Positions 25,768-34,336 of a stretch of DNA of 64,000 nucleotides are shown here, piece after piece. The stretch comes from Agromyces aureus. Its GTDB lineage: Bacteria > Actinomycetota > Actinomycetes > Actinomycetales > Microbacteriaceae. Position 1 is the first letter of the stretch. The number at the start of each line of letters is the position of its first letter. The notes beneath the pieces were generated by a model. The model did no database searches. It was not told the DNA's origin and saw nothing but the letters and a program-made list of their open reading frames with translations. The stretch spans positions 62,001 to 126,000 of the forward strand of contig NZ_CP013979.1 of assembly GCF_001660485.1 (NCBI RefSeq), given 5' to 3'. The translations under genes and the position numbers were made by a program.

Positions 25768-25834
25768 GGTGCTTCCCTTCTGAGTCGCACGGGGGTTCGG
25801 CGAGCTAGGAGCAGCGTCGCACACGTGCCCGCCC

Positions 25835-25935
25835 TTGTGCAAAAACGCGCGCAAGACCGGCATCCACAGCACGTTCGTTGTGTTCACCGCCGTTTGATCG
25901 AACGATACTGCGCGTCGCGGCGCAGTTTTGCGCAG
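25835..25935. promoter_or_regulatory. Cluster of TTGyGC/GCGCAA palindromes upstream of the decarboxylase
   Basis: TTGTGC-8-GCGCAA at 25835-25854 and overlapping CTGCGC-6-GCGCAG and GCGCAGTTTTGCGC at 25908-25935 resemble Lrp/AsnC-type operators. They lie in the 304-base gap between divergent genes; the rest of that gap shows nothing I can name. Confidence 0.4.
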
Positions 25936-26071
25936 CCGATTTTCGGGCGCGAACGCGGGGCGGCATCCCTGGCGTGCCTCCGTGGCGGCCCTGATCCCGC
26001 GGGTGCACGATGAGCGTAGAACGTGAGTTGAGCAAACCTCAACGGGAGCTCTCGAGGAGAGGATGTGCGCC

Positions 26072-27178
26072 ATGCCGGTCGTCATCGGCGGAGTCGAACT
26101 GCATCTCGGGCCGACCTCGGTCGGAGGGCCCGACGACCTCGACCTCGCGATCCGCGAGTTCCTCGCCGGAGCCAGGCACACGCTCGCGATCGCCGTGCAG
26201 GAGGTCGACTCGCGCCCGATCGCCGAGGCCATCGTCGACGCCACGAAGCGCGGCGTGCGCGTGCGCCTCATCCTCGAGGGCGACTACCTCACCGAGGACA
26301 AGGCCATCGCCGACCCGTGGAACACCGCGGGCGCTCACGACGAGAACCGCTTCCTGCTCGCCGCGCTGCTGAAGTCGCGCGTCGACGTGGTCAGCGACCT
26401 GAACCCCAAGATCTTCCATCAGAAGTTCATCGTGCGCGACGCGGGGGAGCCGACCGCGGCCGTGCTCACCGGCTCGACGAACTTCACGCGCACCGACACG
26501 GGCACCAACGCGACCACCGGGCCGGGCAAGGGCCAGAACCTCAACCACGTCGTCGTGCTGCGCGGCCGCAAGCCCGCCGCCGACTACCTCGTCGAATTCG
26601 AGCGCATGCGCTCCGGCACGTTCGGGGACCTGCACGAGCGCGTCGAGCCCAAGCCCTCTGAGTTCGGGCTGCCCGCCGTGCGCATCAAGCCGCTCTTCGC
26701 CCCGAGGCACGGCCCCGAGATGGAGATCATGAAGCAGATGCTGAAGGCGAAGACCTCGATCGACTTCGCGATGTTCACGTTCGCGCAGTCCTCGGGCATC
26801 GACGACACGATGATCCGGCTGCGACCGCTCGTGGCGCGCATGCGCGGCGTGCTCGACCGCGGGCAGGGCGCGGCCAAGTGGGCGGCCACCAAGGGGCTCG
26901 CGGGCGGGGCCGTCGAGCTCTACACGACGAAGCTCGGCACGGGCGTGCGCAAGCTGCACCACAAGCTCATGGTGATCGACGAACGCGTGCTCATCGTCGG
27001 CAGCTTCAACTACACGGCACCGGCCAACACCCTGAACGACGAGAACATCGTCGTGATCGGCGACCTCGAAGAGCCCGAGGGCACACCGACGGATGTCGCG
27101 CAGCGGGCGCTCGCGACCTACGCGCTCACCGAGATCGACCGCATCATCGACGAGCTCGCCGAGCCGATCGCCGTGTGA
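26072..27178 (+). CDS. Phospholipase D-like protein with two HxK motifs
   Basis: A 368-residue PLD-superfamily protein. Motif 1 is FHQKFIVRDAGEPTAAVLTGSTNFT, motif 2 LHHKLMVIDERVLIVGSFNYT; both keep His, Lys and the Ser/Asn residues after the strand. The canonical Asp is D in the first (RDAG) and second (IDER) motifs. No signal peptide. Members include phosphodiesterases, nucleases and transphosphatidylases; no choice can be made here. The ribosome site GAGGAGAGG favours the ATG at 26072 (MPVVIGG) over the one at 26063, which it touches. Confidence 0.85.
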   Translation: MPVVIGGVELHLGPTSVGGPDDLDLAIREFLAGARHTLAIAVQEVDSRPIAEAIVDATKRGVRVRLILEGDYLTEDKAIADPWNTAGAHDENRFLLAALLKSRVDVVSDLNPKIFHQKFIVRDAGEPTAAVLTGSTNFTRTDTGTNATTGPGKGQNLNHVVVLRGRKPAADYLVEFERMRSGTFGDLHERVEPKPSEFGLPAVRIKPLFAPRHGPEMEIMKQMLKAKTSIDFAMFTFAQSSGIDDTMIRLRPLVARMRGVLDRGQGAAKWAATKGLAGGAVELYTTKLGTGVRKLHHKLMVIDERVLIVGSFNYTAPANTLNDENIVVIGDLEEPEGTPTDVAQRALATYALTEIDRIIDELAEPIAV

Positions 27179-27270
27179 GCGCTCCTCCCCAGGCGCCGGA
27201 GGCCGCGACCGGGGCGCGGCGCTGTGGACGCCTCCCGGGCGCGACGTGCGGCCCTGAATAGACTGCGCGA

Positions 27271-30200
27271 ATGGCGTCCACGTGGAGTGAACAGTCGGCG
27301 GCCTACCTCACCGCCACCACCGAGTGCCCCCGATGCAGGGCGGCCCTCGCCTCCGCGGTGTGCGCGAACTGCGGCGCAGACCTGCGGGGGCCTGAGGCCA
27401 TCGCGGTGCACGAGGTCTCGCAGCGCGCGGCGTCGGCGCTGCTCGAGCGGGAGCGGCTGATCGGGGCGCTGCCCACCGTGGCACCCCTGCCGGTCGCCTC
27501 TCCTCCCGCCGCGCCTCCCGCCCCCGCACCGGTCGCGGTGCCGGTCGCCGTCGCGCCGGTCACGAACCCTGCTGCCGTGCCGGCGGCCGCGTACACCGCT
27601 GCCCCGAGTGCGTCGGGCGGCCCCGCAGCTGCGGCCACCGCGGCGCCGGCGGCCACGACCGGCGCGCCCGCGGCATCCGCCCCTCGCGCCGAGAGCCAGA
27701 CGAGCGTGCAGTCGGTGCTCGCGGTGGCCGGCGCAGGCCTCTTCGCCGTGGCCGCGATCGTCTTCACGTTCCTCAACCCCGAGGTCACGCAGGTCGTGCG
27801 CACGCTCGTGACCGTCGGCGTGACGATCGTGTTCCTCGTGGTGGCGTGGCTGCTGCGCCTGCGCGGCGTGCTGTTCTCGGCCGAGGCCATCGGCGCGCTC
27901 GGCATGGTGTTCCTCGCGCTCGACGTGCAGGCCCTCGCCGACGTCGCCCCGCCGGGGGTGAGCGGGTGGGTGTTCGCCTCGCTCGGCACGCTCGTCGCCT
28001 CCGCGATCATGCTCGGCGTGAGCCTCGCCACGCGCATGCGCACGTGGTTCTGGTCGGCGCTCGTCGGGCTGGTGCTCACGCCGGTGTTCCTTGGCTACTC
28101 GACCGCGGAGTTCGAGTTCGGGTTCGCCTGGGCGCACGTCGCCGCCGCTGCCGTCGCCCTCGCCGCGAACCTGCTCGTGTCGCGGGCGGCCGCCCGGTTC
28201 GGCGGTGCGCTCCGCACCGAGCGCGTGACGCTGACGGTGCTGCAACTCGTCGCGACGTTCATCGTGCTCGTGCAGGTGCCGTTCCTCGGTAACACGCCCG
28301 AACGCGAGATCGGGCGCATCCTCCTGCTGCTCGCGCTCGGCGCCTGCGCGCTCGTGGCCGTCGGCACCGGCGCCCGCCGTTTCTGGAGCGCGTTCGGCGG
28401 CGTGCTGTGCGCGAGCGCCGTGACGATCACGCCCCTCCTGCTCGTCAACGTGCTCGACGACGCGACGTGGCAGCTCACGCTGATCCCGCTCGCGGCGGCG
28501 GTCGCGCTCGCGATCGCGTCGTTCGTGCCGAACGTCGGCGGCGTGCTGGCCCAGCCGCTGCGAGCCGGCGCGCTCGGCGTGCTGCTCGCGAGCGCGAGCG
28601 TCGGGGTCTACCTCCTCGTGCTCGCGGCTGCCCGCGTCGGGGTGATGTTCGTCGGCTCCCTGCCCGAACCCGGCGAAGCGACGAAGCGCCTTCAGGCCGA
28701 GGACCTCTTCACCGGAGTGGCGTCGACGTGGGCGCTCGCCGGACTGCTCGGCGTCGTCGCCGCCGCGATCGGCGTCGGGGTGCTCGCCTGGCGCACCCGC
28801 CGCGACCGACTGGCCGGCATCGGCACCTGGAGTGGCACCGGGTTCGCGGCCCTCGGCCTCTGGCTCGCCGGCGTCGCCGTGCTGCAGTTCGTCGCCTGGC
28901 CCGAACTGCTCATCGTGACCCAGGTGGCGCTGGGCATCGGCGTCGCGGTGCTCGCCGCGCTCGCCGTCGTCCTGCCCGTCTCGCCGATCTCGCGGGCCCC
29001 GATGACCATCCGGGCGCCGTTCATCACGGCGGCGCACCTGACACTGCTCGTCGCCGCGCTGCTGAGCTGGGCCGACGCGGCCATCACCGTGCCGCTCGGC
29101 GCCGTCATCGTCGTGGTGCTCCTGCTCGTCGGCCGCACGGTGCCCGCACCGTTCCGAGTGGTGCACCTCGCGATCGCGTACGCCTACGCGCTCGTCCTGC
29201 TCGCCACGGCCCTCGGCCGCGCCGGGGTCGAGACGATCGCCGTGCTCTGCCTCACCACCACGACCGCCGCGCTCGTCGCCCTGGCCGCGACCCTCGTGCG
29301 ACGCGTCGATGCCCGCTCCTGGTACGCGATCCTCGTCGTCACGCTCGTGCCGTTCCTCGTGGGCATCGTCACGGTGCTCGTCGAGCGCAGCGGATGGACC
29401 GCCCTCTCGACCGCCGTCATCGCCGCGCTCGCCGTGGCGCTCGTCTTCACCCGGCGCCCCGGACTCAACCGGTTCGTGCGCTCGGCCGCCGCAGCGCTGA
29501 TCGTGCCGGCCGTCTCGGTCGTGGTCGTCTGCCTCGGCGCCGCGACGCTCGACATGAGCGGCTCGCCCGTCGCGCTGCCGATCATCGCCGCCCTGATCGC
29601 CATCGCGCTGCCGCTCACCGTGGTGCTCGAGCGCACGATGCTGCGAAGCGGCATCGCGGCGGCGGATGCCGCATCCGCACGTCTCTGGTTCGAGGTCGGC
29701 GCCCTCGTGTCGGCCGCCGTCACCGTGCTGCTCGCCCTCGTGCGCGACGCCGCGGGCCTCGGCACGACGGCCGTCGTGCTCGTCGTGCTCGGACTCGGCG
29801 CCGCAGCCGTTCGCGTCGTCGCCGGTCGTCACTACGGCTGGTGGCTCGCCTCCGCGAGCTGGACCGGGGCGCTCTGGTGCCTGTGGGCCCTCGAAGGCGT
29901 CGCCGTCATCGAGCCGTACACGCTCCCGCCGGCCGTCGCGGCCATCACCGTGGCCACGATCCTCATCGCGCGACGCGGGCGCGGGTACGCGCTCCTCGCG
30001 AGCGGGCTCGCCGTGGCCGTCCTGCCCTCGCTCGTCGCCCTCGCGGCGCTCGGCTCCGAATCCGACGTGGCCCCGTGGCGCACGCTCGGGCTGTTCGCCG
30101 GGGCGATGCTGCTGCTCGGCGCCGGCGCCGTGCTCGCCCTCGGATCGGGCGAACGGATGGTGCGGCTTCGCGCGGTGCGTCCGCTCGTGTTCGCGACGGC

Positions 30201-31134
30201 GATCGTCGCCGCCTCCGCGGGTGCGATCCAGGGTGTGCGGTGGGCGCTCGGCGCCGACGTGGCGACGTGGACCACGCCCGTCATGGGCCAGGTGCTCGCC
30301 GTCGCGGTGCTCGCCGCCGTGCTCGCCGGACTCGGCGCGGTGGGGCTCGACCACGCGGCCCTGTCCGCACCGAGCCGTGCCGACGGCGCAGACGCCGGCG
30401 TCGGGCGCCTGCTTGCGCCGAGCCGCTGGTTCGGTGCACCGGCGTTCGTGTACCTCGCCGTCGGGCCGATCTTCGCGACCCAGCGCGACTGGTTCTCGAT
30501 CTGGACCCTCTGGGGGCTCATGGCCGCGCTGCTCGTGACCGCGGTCGTCGCCGTGGCGCGCGATCGCCGCTCCGAGCCGGTGCTGCCGCCGTTCTGGTTC
30601 GTCTACGCCCTCGCCTGGGCTGCGGGCGTCTCGGGCTGGAGCCAGCGCGACCTGCGCGTCGAGACGTTCTCGCTGCCGCTCGGCCTCGCGGTGCTCGTCG
30701 CCGGCATCCTCTGCCTGCGTCCGCGCCCCGAGTGGCGCACGCCGAGGGCCACGCTCGACTCGTGGCCGGTCGGCTTCCGCGGATCGTGGCGACTGCTCGG
30801 GCCCGGCATCGTGCTCACGCTCCTGCCCTCGGTGCTCGCCACGGCCACCGATCCGCAGCTCTACCGGCCGATCATGGTGATCGCGTTCGCGCTCGTGCTG
30901 ATCCTCGTCGGGTCGGCGCGCAAGCTGGCTGCGCCGTTCATCCTCGGACTCGTCGTGCTGCCCATCGAGAACATCGTCGTGTTCGCCGCCCAGATCGACC
31001 GCACGGTCGGGGCGATGCCGTGGTGGATCACACTCGCGACCGCCGGCGCCGTGCTGCTCGCGATCGCCGTGGGCGCCGAGCGCAAGACCACGCAGGGCAA
31101 GGGCGTCGCCGCTCGTCTGCGCGAGCTCGAGTAG
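27271..31134 (+). CDS. Giant polytopic membrane protein of the SCO7613 C-terminal type, with zinc ribbon
   Basis: A 1287-residue protein. An N-terminal zinc ribbon has Cys19, Cys22, Cys31 and Cys34 (CPRCRAALASAVCANCG). A Pro/Ala-rich linker covers about 70-145. The remainder is a nearly continuous series of hydrophobic segments, roughly thirty, with no soluble domain. This architecture matches a family of very large actinobacterial membrane proteins named after Streptomyces SCO7613; no function is known to me. It stands 92 bases after the PLD gene, on the same strand. A 1498-residue antisense frame on the other strand is a GC artefact. Confidence 0.85.
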   Translation: MASTWSEQSAAYLTATTECPRCRAALASAVCANCGADLRGPEAIAVHEVSQRAASALLERERLIGALPTVAPLPVASPPAAPPAPAPVAVPVAVAPVTNPAAVPAAAYTAAPSASGGPAAAATAAPAATTGAPAASAPRAESQTSVQSVLAVAGAGLFAVAAIVFTFLNPEVTQVVRTLVTVGVTIVFLVVAWLLRLRGVLFSAEAIGALGMVFLALDVQALADVAPPGVSGWVFASLGTLVASAIMLGVSLATRMRTWFWSALVGLVLTPVFLGYSTAEFEFGFAWAHVAAAAVALAANLLVSRAAARFGGALRTERVTLTVLQLVATFIVLVQVPFLGNTPEREIGRILLLLALGACALVAVGTGARRFWSAFGGVLCASAVTITPLLLVNVLDDATWQLTLIPLAAAVALAIASFVPNVGGVLAQPLRAGALGVLLASASVGVYLLVLAAARVGVMFVGSLPEPGEATKRLQAEDLFTGVASTWALAGLLGVVAAAIGVGVLAWRTRRDRLAGIGTWSGTGFAALGLWLAGVAVLQFVAWPELLIVTQVALGIGVAVLAALAVVLPVSPISRAPMTIRAPFITAAHLTLLVAALLSWADAAITVPLGAVIVVVLLLVGRTVPAPFRVVHLAIAYAYALVLLATALGRAGVETIAVLCLTTTTAALVALAATLVRRVDARSWYAILVVTLVPFLVGIVTVLVERSGWTALSTAVIAALAVALVFTRRPGLNRFVRSAAAALIVPAVSVVVVCLGAATLDMSGSPVALPIIAALIAIALPLTVVLERTMLRSGIAAADAASARLWFEVGALVSAAVTVLLALVRDAAGLGTTAVVLVVLGLGAAAVRVVAGRHYGWWLASASWTGALWCLWALEGVAVIEPYTLPPAVAAITVATILIARRGRGYALLASGLAVAVLPSLVALAALGSESDVAPWRTLGLFAGAMLLLGAGAVLALGSGERMVRLRAVRPLVFATAIVAASAGAIQGVRWALGADVATWTTPVMGQVLAVAVLAAVLAGLGAVGLDHAALSAPSRADGADAGVGRLLAPSRWFGAPAFVYLAVGPIFATQRDWFSIWTLWGLMAALLVTAVVAVARDRRSEPVLPPFWFVYALAWAAGVSGWSQRDLRVETFSLPLGLAVLVAGILCLRPRPEWRTPRATLDSWPVGFRGSWRLLGPGIVLTLLPSVLATATDPQLYRPIMVIAFALVLILVGSARKLAAPFILGLVVLPIENIVVFAAQIDRTVGAMPWWITLATAGAVLLAIAVGAERKTTQGKGVAARLRELE

Positions 31135-31185
31135 GCGCGCGCGTGGCGCGTGCACCATGTCGGCGGCGTGTGATCTGGTTGGCGC

Positions 31186-32004
31186 ATGGGCTTCGATGAA
31201 CGCTTCCTCGGTGTCGGCGCCGCGCTTCCGCGCGTGAGCGGGGCGGATGCCGCGGCATCCGTCAGCCTCGACTACCTGCACTTCACCGTGGTGCTCGATT
31301 CGGTGCGGCGGCTCGCCCGGGTCACGGGCGTGAACATCGACGGGGCGTCGCTCGTCGACGTGCCCCGGGGCGACGACTGGCGGTTCGACGACCGCGTGCC
31401 CGAGGACTGGCAGACCGGCCCCGCCGTCTACGCGGCCAACGACCTCGATCGCGGCCACCTCGTGCGTCGCCGCGACCCGGTCTGGGGCACGCCAGAGGTC
31501 GCGGCCCGCGCCAACAGCGACACGTTCCACTTCACGAACGCGGCCCCGCAGGCCGGCGGCTTCAACCAGTCCGAAGAGCTGTGGCTCGGCCTCGAAGACC
31601 ACGTGCTCGAACACGCCGAGGCCAACCGGCTGCGGCTCAGCGTGTTCACCGCACCCGTGCTCTCGGCGGGCGATCCGCCGTACCGCGGCATCCGCATCCC
31701 GCTCCGATTCTGGAAGATCGCGGCCTGGAACCAGTCCGTCGACGGCGGTGAGGGCGGCGAGCTCTCAGCTGCGGGCTTCGTGCTCGACCAGTCGCCGCTC
31801 GTCGACACGAGCGAGGTCGTCGCGCCGGCGCCCGGCGAGGTGCCGCCGCTCGGGCCGTTCCGCACCTTCCAGGTGCCGATCGCCGACATCGCCGCGATCA
31901 CGGGCCTGTCGATGCCCGATCTCGTCGCGGCCGACGTGCTGCCGCAGACCGTCGCGGCCGCCGGGTGGCGACGGCTCGACGCGGCATCCGACATCCTGCT
32001 CTGA
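31186..32004 (+). CDS. DNA/RNA non-specific endonuclease (NucA-type, beta-beta-alpha metal)
   Basis: A 272-residue nuclease. The catalytic motif DRGH is at residues 88-91 (NDLDRGHLVRR) and the Mg-binding Asn118 lies in HFTNAAPQ; both hallmarks are intact. Unlike secreted relatives it has no signal peptide, so it may act in the cytoplasm or leave by a non-classical path; no immunity protein gene adjoins. Residues 20-26 are encoded by a perfect GGATGCCGCGGCATCC palindrome (31245-31260). Confidence 0.87.
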   Translation: MGFDERFLGVGAALPRVSGADAAASVSLDYLHFTVVLDSVRRLARVTGVNIDGASLVDVPRGDDWRFDDRVPEDWQTGPAVYAANDLDRGHLVRRRDPVWGTPEVAARANSDTFHFTNAAPQAGGFNQSEELWLGLEDHVLEHAEANRLRLSVFTAPVLSAGDPPYRGIRIPLRFWKIAAWNQSVDGGEGGELSAAGFVLDQSPLVDTSEVVAPAPGEVPPLGPFRTFQVPIADIAAITGLSMPDLVAADVLPQTVAAAGWRRLDAASDILL

Positions 32005-32188
32005 CGTGCGTCTGAGCGTTGGCGCATGCATGCGTGTTTCCATCCGCATCCGCATGAAGCACCCGCACGACGCCCGCGCACCGCGCCCCCGCCCGCCCAC
32101 CTTGCATGTGCAGGCCCATGCCCACGTCGCGCCGCGGCTGGGCCCGTGAGCGCCTGCGTCGCCCGGCGCGCGGATGCGTCGCGAATCC

Positions 32189-32233
32189 GATATGCCAGTT
32201 CCGCCTCATCGATGAGGCGGAACTGGCATCTCG
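32189..32233. repeat. Perfect 38-bp palindrome, copy 2 of the TGCCAGTTCCGCCTCA family
   Basis: ATGCCAGTTCCGCCTCATC (32192-32210) and its exact complement (32211-32229) abut without a loop; outer CGA/TCG extends it with one mismatch. The core matches 20606-20651. It lies in the 410-base noncoding gap 32005-32414, which otherwise holds a short GCATGCATGCG run and no gene I can support. Confidence 0.87.
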
Positions 32234-32414
32234 GAATCTGGGAACCTTCTTCGGAACCCGCGCGAGCGCAGGTCGCGAATGACGGTCGTGAGCCGCTCAT
32301 CATGACGGCCGGGAACTGCCCGCGGAACCGCGCGAACGCGTGCCGCGGACGAGGAGCGGCGCCAGTCCGGGGGCGGTCGAGCGCGCGCGAGCGCGACGAC
32401 CGCGAGGCGACGGA

Positions 32415-33380
32415 TCAGCCGGGTCCGTGCGGAACCAGCGCAGGGCCGCCGGGCGCGGCGAGGGTCAGCGACGCCAACTCGACCCTCGGGTCGCCCTCGA
32501 GTCCGGCTTCGAGCGATCGGAGTTCGCGCGCGGCATCCGCTTCGCTGCGATCGCCCACGAGATCGACGGCCGCGATGAGGAGCACCCGCCCCGGCCCGAC
32601 GAACTCCATGTGCAGGAACGACACGCGTTCGATCGACGGTGAGCCGAGCAGCTCCGCGAGCACCTCGTCGCGGACCTCGTCGGAGACGGCCTCGCCGATG
32701 AGGAACGCCCGGTTGCGCCCGATGAGCAGCACCGCCACGATGCCGAGCAGCAGGCCGACGGCGATCGAGCCGAGCGCGTCGAACACCGGCGAGCCCGTGA
32801 CCTGGTGCAGCAGGATCCCGGTGAACGCGATCGCGAGGCCGATGAGGGCCGCGGCATCCTCGGCGAACACCGCGCGAAGCGTCGGGTCCGAACTGCGCGA
32901 CACGTGGCGCAGCGTGCCGACGCGTCGTCGCCGCGCATCCGAGTGCGCCTGCCGGTAGGCGCGCAGGAACGAGATGCCCTCCAGCACGAACGAGATGCCG
33001 AGCACGACGTACGCGATCACGTAGTCGCCCGCGGGCTCGGGGTCGAGCAGTTCCGCGATGCCGTGCTGGATCGAGACGGCCGCGCCGACCGCGAAGAGGC
33101 CGAAGGCCGCGAACATCGACCAGACGTAGGCGTCCTTGCCGTAGCCGAGCGGATGTCGCGCGTCGGCCGGCCGCACCGATCGCCGTTCGGCGATCACGAG
33201 CAGCACCTCGTTGCCGGTGTCGGCCCAGGAGTGCGCAGCCTCGGCGACCATCGAGGCAGACCCGGTGAGCGCAGCGGCGACCGACTTCGCCAGCGCGATG
33301 AGCGCGTTCACGACGAGCGCGACGAGCACCGTGACGAGCGAGTCGCCGGTCTGCGGCTTCGCCGCGGCTGAGTCCCCCAC
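32415..33380 (-). CDS. Cation diffusion facilitator, ZnT9-like subgroup
   Basis: A 321-residue CDF transporter with six membrane segments. The site-A motif HSWADTGNE is in segment 2 and the paired motif in segment 5 reads EDAAALIG rather than HxxxD, as in the SLC30A9/ZnT9-like subgroup. It exports or moves divalent metals such as Zn, Mn or Fe with proton exchange. The C-terminal cytoplasmic domain (ERVSFLHMEFVGPGRVLLIAAVDLV) is present. The start is a GTG at 33380 without a clear ribosome site; it is divergent from the GAP gene. Confidence 0.85.
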   Translation of the reverse strand: MGDSAAAKPQTGDSLVTVLVALVVNALIALAKSVAAALTGSASMVAEAAHSWADTGNEVLLVIAERRSVRPADARHPLGYGKDAYVWSMFAAFGLFAVGAAVSIQHGIAELLDPEPAGDYVIAYVVLGISFVLEGISFLRAYRQAHSDARRRRVGTLRHVSRSSDPTLRAVFAEDAAALIGLAIAFTGILLHQVTGSPVFDALGSIAVGLLLGIVAVLLIGRNRAFLIGEAVSDEVRDEVLAELLGSPSIERVSFLHMEFVGPGRVLLIAAVDLVGDRSEADAARELRSLEAGLEGDPRVELASLTLAAPGGPALVPHGPG

Positions 33381-33473
33381 GGGGAGAGTCTGGCACCGCG
33401 ACGCCGCGCGATGGGGCGGAACCTCCGTCGGGCGGCGGATGCCTCGGCGGCCCGGGTGAGGCAGGCTCGAACC

Positions 33474-34232
33474 GTGGACCTCGACCTGCTCTCCGGAGCC
33501 GCCCTCACCGGCCCGGCCCTCCTCGGTGCGCTGGCCGTGCTCGCCCTCGTCGATTCGACGAGCTTCGGCACGCTGCTGATCCCGATCTGGCTGATGCTCG
33601 TGCCGGGGCGACTGCGCCGCAGCCGCATCCTGCTCTACCTGGCGACCGTCGCGGGGTTCTACCTGCTCGTGGGGCTCGTGCTGCTCACGATTGCGAGCGT
33701 CGCGCTGCCGCAGCTCATGGAGCTCGCCTCGACGACCCCGTTCCTCTGGGCGCAGCTCGTGGTCGGTGCGGGGCTGCTCATCGCCTCCTTCTTCGTGGGC
33801 GGCAAGCGGCGGCGCGAGCAGGCCGGACCGGGCCGGCTCGCGAGGTGGAGGGAACGGGCGGTGACGGATGCCGCGGGCGAGCGCTCGAGCGTGCTCCCGC
33901 TCATGGGGCTCGCCGTCGCCGCGGCCGCCGTCGAGGCGGCCTCGATGCTGCCGTACCTGATCGGCATCGGACTGCTCTCGTCGTCCGACCTGGATGCCCC
34001 GAGCCGTGTCCTCGTGCTCGTCGGCTATTGCGTCGTGATGGTGCTGCCCGCGCTCGTGCTGCTCGCAATCCGTTCGGTCGCGAGCCGTGCGATCGAGTCG
34101 GGGCTGGCCCGCATCAGCGGCTGGCTCGAGCGCAATGCAGCCGAGACCACCGCGTGGATCGTCGGCATCCTCGGGTTCCTGCTCGCCCGTGCCGCGGCGC
34201 TCGAGCTCGGCCTGTTCGACGCGATCGGCTGA
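33474..34232 (+). CDS. GAP-family (Sap, LysE-like fold) membrane protein
   Basis: A 252-residue protein with six membrane segments and a short basic cytosolic loop (GGKRRREQAGPGRLARWRERA). The beginning (GPALLGALAVLALVDSTSFGTLLIPIWLMLVPGRLRRSRILLYLATVAGFY) matches the GAP/Sap family, represented by a mycobacterial protein required for sulfolipid addressing. The substrate in this organism is unknown. The GTG at 33474 follows GAGGCAGG and begins just before the conserved region; the longer frame from 33411 is not preferred. Confidence 0.8.
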   Translation: MDLDLLSGAALTGPALLGALAVLALVDSTSFGTLLIPIWLMLVPGRLRRSRILLYLATVAGFYLLVGLVLLTIASVALPQLMELASTTPFLWAQLVVGAGLLIASFFVGGKRRREQAGPGRLARWRERAVTDAAGERSSVLPLMGLAVAAAAVEAASMLPYLIGIGLLSSSDLDAPSRVLVLVGYCVVMVLPALVLLAIRSVASRAIESGLARISGWLERNAAETTAWIVGILGFLLARAAALELGLFDAIG

Positions 34233-34336
34233 GGCGCGACGGGGTCGGGCTTGCGCTCGCGCCGCGCCGACGCTGACCACCGCACCTGGTCGCCGACGCT
34301 GGCGGCCGACACCCGTCGAGTGCGAAGGTGGAAGGC

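Noticed and set aside
27118..31614. A 1498-codon open frame antisense to the large membrane protein
   Set aside because: Arg/Glu/His-rich, low-complexity translation typical of the antisense of a high-GC hydrophobic gene; the plus-strand frame has a zinc ribbon, membrane segments and a sensible start.
31186..32004. Nuclease as a secreted toxin with immunity partner
   Set aside because: No signal peptide, no toxin delivery domain and no small partner gene next to it.
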